Assembly (NCBI RefSeq): GCF_024295805.1
Contig: NZ_JANCLX010000003.1
Coordinates: 310,001 to 374,000, forward strand
DNA length: 64,000 bases
Reading direction: 5' to 3'
From: Streptomyces cucumeris
GTDB taxonomy: Bacteria > Actinomycetota > Actinomycetes > Streptomycetales > Streptomycetaceae
In this document: piece by piece, positions 59,598-64,000 of the stretch
Position numbering within the stretch: the first letter of the stretch is position 1
How the letters are laid out: each line of letters starts with the position of its first letter
Position numbers and translations under genes: made by a program
The notes under the pieces: generated by a model
Databases searched by the model: none
Told to the model about the DNA's origin: nothing
Seen by the model: only the letters and a program-made list of their open reading frames with translations

Positions 59598-61490
59598 ATG
59601 ACGAAGACCACGGCATTCGACTGGCGATCCTTCCTCCTCAAGTGGTCCGGGGAGTGGGCGGATGCGCAGCCGGAGGACGAGACGCGGGACGAGGACGACG
59701 AGGCCGCGCGACGCGCGCGGTGGCTCGGATTCCCGCCCGCGTCGGAGGAGCGCATCGCGGCCATGGAGGAGCGGATCGGCCGGCGGATGCCCCCGTCGTA
59801 CCGGGAGTTCCTCAAGGTCAGTGACGGGTGGCGGCACGCGGGCGGGTTCGTGTGGCTGCTGGCGGGGACCGAGGGGGCGCGCTGGCACAACAACGAGTCG
59901 GAACTCGCGGACCTCTTCGAGGAGTACCTGGACGAGGAATCCGGGCCGGAGGAGCGGGTGGAGGCGGACATCTGGCGCCGCGGACTGCAGCTCGACGTCG
60001 AGTCCGACGTCACCCACGTCCTGATGGATCCCGAGGACGTGGACGAGGCCGGCGAATGGGCCGTGTACACCTGGGCGAGCTGGCGGGCCGAACCGCCCGA
60101 ACGGCATGCGGACTTCCGGGAGTTCATGCGGGAGATGTACCGGGAGTTCCACAGCCTGCGGGCGAACGGGAGCGAGAAGGAGCCGGAATTCGTCAACGAC
60201 ACGACACGGGACCTGGACGCCCTGGTGGCGGAGGCCCGGCTGGAGGCGCTGCGCGGGGGCTGGGAAGGGGCGCTGAAAACGCTGGAGGAGCCCAAGGACT
60301 ACGGCAGGCCGCGGGCCGCCGCACTGGACGACCAGATACGCCACCTGCTCGGGCAGACCGCCGCGGTCCGCTTCGAGGGCCTGGTGACGGACCGGCGGTA
60401 CGCATCCGAGCTGTTGCCCCCGCTGGTCGCCGAACACGCGGAGCACTCGTACCGCGACGACGCCACGCTGATGTTCGATCTGCGCGGCGCGGACAAGGAC
60501 GTGGTGGCGCTGGCCCACGCGACACTGGACCAGGTGCGGAACGGCACGTACCGGTACACCGCGGCCGGACCGTTCGGAGAGGCGGTCGAGCGGGCGCGCG
60601 AGCTGGCGCGCTGGGGGGACACCGACGGGGCGTGGCGGACGCTCATCGACGCACTGCCCCGGTGGGAGCCGCTGGGACCGGACCACCTCGTACCGCTGGG
60701 GTGGGTGGCCGATCCTCTGCTCGGTCCGCTGCTGACCCCGGAGCGGGGCCGTGAGCTGCTGTCCGTTCCCCGGGGCGGGCAGCCGGGTGAGGCGCAGGGG
60801 CCCGCGGCGGGGCTCGACCCGGGTGGCCTGGCGTGGCTCGCGGAGCCGGATCCGAGCAACAGCCGCGCGTCCTACCGGTTCGTCCTGGTGGAGGGTGCGG
60901 AGCCGCAGGAGGTGCCCGGACGTCTGGCGGACGGGGACGGCGCCGTGCTGGACGAGCCCATGTCCCTCTGGGAGGCCCGCCGGCGGCCGCGGGACGGCCG
61001 CCAGGAGTTCTCCTCCTATGACGACAGGGCGCTCATGGCGGTCGGCCGGGCCGGCACCGGTTGGAGCTTCGCCTTCGACGACGACCCTGCCCCGTTCGAC
61101 CGGCGGCGGTTCGTCTCCCCGGCCGCGGCGGCAAGCGGGGGCACCCGCGCGGTGGTGGTGTGGAGCGGTCTGAGGGAATGGCGCGGGGAACCGTTCTTCC
61201 ACCTCTCGGTGGCGCAGGACGGGGCCGAGCAGTACGCGTTCACCTACGCGGACGGAGAGGTCCGCTCGCACGGGGAGATTCCGCGGGCGCTCGACCCGGG
61301 CCGGTTCTTCGGCGATCCGGAGGACATCACCGCGGTGGAACGGTCGCTGCTGGAGGCGTTGACCGGGGAGTTCGGCGCCTGTCTGCCCCGTCACGCCATC
61401 GAGAACGGGCGGCTGCACACATTCACCACCCGCTCCTGGACACGGCCGCCCAAGGACGGCGAGACATACGCGGTGATCCATGTGATGTGA
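59598..61490 (+). CDS. SMI1/KNR4 (SUKH) domain protein
   Basis: 630 residues from ATG 59598. A SUKH-type domain lies at about 40-185: WLGFPPASEERIAAMEERIGRRMPPSYREFLKVSDGWRHAGGFVWLLAGTEGARWHNNESELADLFEEY. The remaining 440 residues are hydrophilic; WGDTDGAWRTLIDALPRW and GPDHLVPLGWVADPLLGPLLTPERGRELLSVPRGG appear in the middle, and a beta-rich C-terminal domain follows. SUKH proteins are often immunity proteins for bacterial toxins, but long forms also occur singly. No toxin gene is adjacent. Confidence 0.75.
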   Translation: MTKTTAFDWRSFLLKWSGEWADAQPEDETRDEDDEAARRARWLGFPPASEERIAAMEERIGRRMPPSYREFLKVSDGWRHAGGFVWLLAGTEGARWHNNESELADLFEEYLDEESGPEERVEADIWRRGLQLDVESDVTHVLMDPEDVDEAGEWAVYTWASWRAEPPERHADFREFMREMYREFHSLRANGSEKEPEFVNDTTRDLDALVAEARLEALRGGWEGALKTLEEPKDYGRPRAAALDDQIRHLLGQTAAVRFEGLVTDRRYASELLPPLVAEHAEHSYRDDATLMFDLRGADKDVVALAHATLDQVRNGTYRYTAAGPFGEAVERARELARWGDTDGAWRTLIDALPRWEPLGPDHLVPLGWVADPLLGPLLTPERGRELLSVPRGGQPGEAQGPAAGLDPGGLAWLAEPDPSNSRASYRFVLVEGAEPQEVPGRLADGDGAVLDEPMSLWEARRRPRDGRQEFSSYDDRALMAVGRAGTGWSFAFDDDPAPFDRRRFVSPAAAASGGTRAVVVWSGLREWRGEPFFHLSVAQDGAEQYAFTYADGEVRSHGEIPRALDPGRFFGDPEDITAVERSLLEALTGEFGACLPRHAIENGRLHTFTTRSWTRPPKDGETYAVIHVM

Positions 61491-61533
61491 CAGCACGCGT
61501 CCCCGGGATGTCGGTACCGCCCCGCGGCCGGGT

Positions 61534-64000
61534 TCAGCAGGTGTCGCGGTACGGGACGTCCGGGATGTACGTGGACCAGTCGGCGCGGGACAGACCGCCG
61601 CCCGCGCGTTCGCAGATTGCTTCGGTGGCGCGGGCGGGGTCGACGGGATACTCCCGGAGGGGGATTCGGGCCCCGGTCACGAACAGGGTCCGGTCGTCGG
61701 GGCCGAACGCGACTGCAAGAACGGGGTCGGTGCCGCCGGTGAACGTGGTCCCCAGCGGGCGCCCCGAGGCGGTGTCCCACAGCCGTACCGTGCCGTTCGC
61801 ACCCGCCACGGCCAGGGTCGCGCCGTCGTGCGCGTAGGCGAGGGCGGTCACCGGCTCCCCCGTCCGGGCCCGGTCCGCGTACGTTCCGGAGAGGGAGCCC
61901 AGGGCGCGCATCCCGTCGTCGTCATACACGTTCACCCGGCCGGAGTCGCCACCCAGGGCGAGCCGTTCACCGTCGGGACTGTAGGCGAGCGCTTGGGCGT
62001 CGTGCTGCTCGACCACACCCGAGACCTGGCGGGCCGAGGGCAGGGTGAAGCCGACCCCGTGCGTGGTGGCCAGGCGTCGTCCGTCGGGGCGCACCGCCAT
62101 GGCGCCGGCCGGAGGAACCGACCAGGACAGTCTGCCACGGGCCTTCTCGGTATGCTCCGCCACCTCGGTGCGGCGCCGTGCGTCCCACTTCTCCAGCACG
62201 GAGTCCTGCCGAAGGACGAAGAGGGAGGAGCCGTCCGGGCTCAGCGCGATGGCGTCGGCGCTCTCCTTCTCCTTGCCGCCCGTCGCGAGCACCAGCTCCG
62301 CGCGCTTGCGGTGGTTCCGCAGATCCCACACCGTGATCCGCTCCGGGCGCCCCCTGGTGCCGTCCGAGCCGGCGCGCACCTTCGGGGCGCCGACCCCGTA
62401 GGCCAGAGTCCGCCCGTCGCCACTGAACGTCAGATACGCCCAGCACTGTTCGCTCTTCCGCCGCGTCCGGTCGACCGTGCCGCAGTCGACCGACGGCAGC
62501 GGGGTCGCCCGGCCGCCGCCCGTGGGCCGTATCTCGAACCGCATCCGCTCCCCGTGGCGGCGGGCGGTGACGACCATCCGGCCGTCGGGACTGAACGCGG
62601 CCTTCTGGGCTGGTTCCCCGCGCCGGGGGGAGGTGACGGCATCGCCCAGGAACAGGGTCCGCACGGCACCGGTGCTGTCGCCGGCCCCCTCCTGGTACCG
62701 GATCACGCCCCGGTCGGCATCGAGCCAGTGGCCCCTGATGTACGGGTCGACCAGCCGGTGCGAGTAGACCGCCTCGGCGGAGTCCGCGGAGATCCGCCAC
62801 AGTGTGATCCTCTGGTCGCCCACCGTGGAGACGAACCGCCCGTCGCGGCTGAAGCGAACGCCTTCCGGCTTGTCGCCCTCGTACGGGATCCGCACCGTCT
62901 TCCCGGACCTCAGGTCCCAGATGACCGGCTTTTCGCGACCGACCGCCAGCCTCCTGCCCCGCGGATCGAACTCCCACGCGGTGCCGCTGCCCGGGCTCTT
63001 GGTGGTGCCGCAGACGGCGCTCGACAGCGCCGCCGCGCGGGGCGGGCGCACCCGACGCCGCGCGACGGTGTCCCAGAGCTCCAGGGAACGCCCCGCGCAC
63101 AGCGTCATAAGCCGGTCGTCCGGGCTTGCCAACGGCCCGTAGACGTCCTTGCCCTCGTGCCGGAACACCCAGCGTCCGCGCCGTACATCCCACATCCCGG
63201 CCGAGTGGCGGTCGGACAGGAGCACCGTGCGCCCGCTCGGGGCGTACTGGGCGTTCGTATCCTCGGTGGAGGGAGCGGGGCGCGGGCCGACCGGCTTCCC
63301 GGTGGCGAGGTCACGGACGGTCAACCGGTCACCCGCCGCCACCAGCAACCGCCGCCCGTCCGGGGACAGGTCCACCGCCTGCTCCCCGCCGGGCAGCCGG
63401 AGTTCGCCGGTCCGGCGGTGACCGGCCACATCCCAGCGCTGTGCCCGGCCGGCCACGACCCGCACCAGCGTCCGCCCGTCCTCGCTGACGTACTGCTCCC
63501 CTTCGGCTACCGCGCCGGGAACGGTGAAGGAGTCCTGCTCCTGCTGCGTCACCGCCCCCAGCAGCGCCGCCCGCGCCTCGTCGGTACGGCTGATCCGCCA
63601 CGCGGCGGCGCTCAGCCGCAGTGCCGTCACCGGGTCGGCGGAGCGCATGGTCTCCGCGATCGACGCGATGCGGCGGGAGGTGGCCTCCGCACGGCGCCGG
63701 TCGCCCTCACGGTTCTGCTGCCAGGCCGCCACTCCCGCCACCATCGCCAGGACGAGCAGCAGGGACAGCGTGCCGACCACGGCGCGGACCCGGCGGCGCT
63801 CGCGCCGCCGCCCGTCGCTGCTCGCGGTGAGGAACGCCCCCTCCAGGGAGGTGAGGGCGGCTCGTTCGCGGGCCGGGCCGAACGCCTCCTCCGCCTCCGC
63901 CAACCGTGCCCCGCGGTACAGCGCGCCGGGATCCCGGCGCAGCCCCTGCCACGCCCGCGCCGCCTCCGTCAGCTTCCGGTGGACGCGCAGCCGTCCGCGG
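61534..64000 (-). CDS. STAND-type NTPase / WD40-repeat protein, C-terminal part
   Basis: The frame is open from the right edge of the window to the stop at 61534, so the N-terminal part lies outside. The visible start RLRVHRKLTEAARAWQGLRRDPGALYRGARLAEAEEAF, then LTSLEGAFLTASSDGRRRERRRVRAVVGTLSLLLVLAMVAGVAAWQQNREGDRRRAEATSRRIA with a membrane-like segment, is the usual join between a STAND NTPase region and WD40 repeats in Streptomyces. About 650 residues of beta-propeller repeats follow (LSPDGRRLLVAAGDRLTVRDLATG, AYAHDGATLAVAGANGTVRLWDTASGRPLG). The protein is probably a signalling or defence-type sensor, though this cannot be told from the part seen. Confidence 0.88.
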   Translation of the reverse strand, partial: RGRLRVHRKLTEAARAWQGLRRDPGALYRGARLAEAEEAFGPARERAALTSLEGAFLTASSDGRRRERRRVRAVVGTLSLLLVLAMVAGVAAWQQNREGDRRRAEATSRRIASIAETMRSADPVTALRLSAAAWRISRTDEARAALLGAVTQQEQDSFTVPGAVAEGEQYVSEDGRTLVRVVAGRAQRWDVAGHRRTGELRLPGGEQAVDLSPDGRRLLVAAGDRLTVRDLATGKPVGPRPAPSTEDTNAQYAPSGRTVLLSDRHSAGMWDVRRGRWVFRHEGKDVYGPLASPDDRLMTLCAGRSLELWDTVARRRVRPPRAAALSSAVCGTTKSPGSGTAWEFDPRGRRLAVGREKPVIWDLRSGKTVRIPYEGDKPEGVRFSRDGRFVSTVGDQRITLWRISADSAEAVYSHRLVDPYIRGHWLDADRGVIRYQEGAGDSTGAVRTLFLGDAVTSPRRGEPAQKAAFSPDGRMVVTARRHGERMRFEIRPTGGGRATPLPSVDCGTVDRTRRKSEQCWAYLTFSGDGRTLAYGVGAPKVRAGSDGTRGRPERITVWDLRNHRKRAELVLATGGKEKESADAIALSPDGSSLFVLRQDSVLEKWDARRRTEVAEHTEKARGRLSWSVPPAGAMAVRPDGRRLATTHGVGFTLPSARQVSGVVEQHDAQALAYSPDGERLALGGDSGRVNVYDDDGMRALGSLSGTYADRARTGEPVTALAYAHDGATLAVAGANGTVRLWDTASGRPLGTTFTGGTDPVLAVAFGPDDRTLFVTGARIPLREYPVDPARATEAICERAGGGLSRADWSTYIPDVPYRDTC

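Overview
The window is chromosomal DNA from a Streptomyces or close relative. It has very high GC with strong third-position GC bias, many GTG starts and Tat-type secreted enzymes. It also carries a 2-methylisoborneol operon with its shell protein, a RamB-type glyoxylate regulator, a B12 riboswitch ahead of metE, and a 25-residue bL37 gene. No insertion sequence, prophage, CRISPR array or tRNA gene was seen.

Layout. 1-240: tail of a secreted M28 aminopeptidase and its terminator. 246-12938: a carbohydrate locus. On the minus strand are a Tat-exported GH2 enzyme, a uronate dehydrogenase and an IclR regulator. On the plus strand are a sodium/solute symporter, a KDG-type dehydratase/aldolase, a glucarate dehydratase, an unrecognised 391-residue protein, a GntR regulator and a Tat-exported GH29 fucosidase with a ricin-type lectin tail. 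Together they look like oxidative uronate catabolism (uronate to aldarate to keto-deoxy-aldarate to 2-oxoglutarate semialdehyde). 13020-16455: a MarR/GbsR-like regulator divergent from a DUF4097 protein and a DrrAB-type ABC exporter, with an array of GCAACGA boxes between. 16563-18576: an inositol-monophosphatase-like protein lacking canonical metal ligands, bL37 and an arylamine N-acetyltransferase. 18822-22494: the 2-methylisoborneol operon (family 2B encapsulin/EshA-like shell, 2-MIB synthase, GPP methyltransferase). 22540-31833: cobF, the RamB-like regulator, aceA, aceB, a 3-hydroxyacyl-CoA dehydrogenase and riboswitch-controlled metE.

31921-36989: a membrane protein, a TetR regulator and a divergent ferredoxin, ferredoxin reductase and P450 unit, then a GNAT enzyme. 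37021-40028: a PEP-synthase/rifampin-phosphotransferase-like protein overlapping a membrane protein. 40029-40984: the most unusual stretch. An RNHCP zinc-ribbon gene that appears to start at ATC lies behind a leader whose sequence follows, in order, the 3' major domain of 16S rRNA (helices 41-43 to the ACACCGCCC segment), with the variable helices shortened. 41039-44135: a predicted transmembrane DNA-binding protein with an extracellular lectin, divergent from a secreted propeller/phospholipase A2 gene broken by an amber codon. 44194-47769: a rhomboid-like protein overlapping a trypsin-like protease with an altered oxyanion-hole motif, then a Tat-exported FAD dehydrogenase. 47965-51428: a GlxA-type regulator, a cysteine hydrolase and an ABC exporter. 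51583-55108: a three-gene WXG100-like secretion cassette. 55335-64000: KptA, an amidase, a GH97 glycosidase, a SUKH-domain protein and the C-terminal part of a STAND/WD40 protein running off the window.

Coordinates, frames, motifs and repeats were read directly from the sequence. Family names rest on recognised motifs, not database searches. Start codons were chosen from ribosome-binding sites, overlaps and family length.
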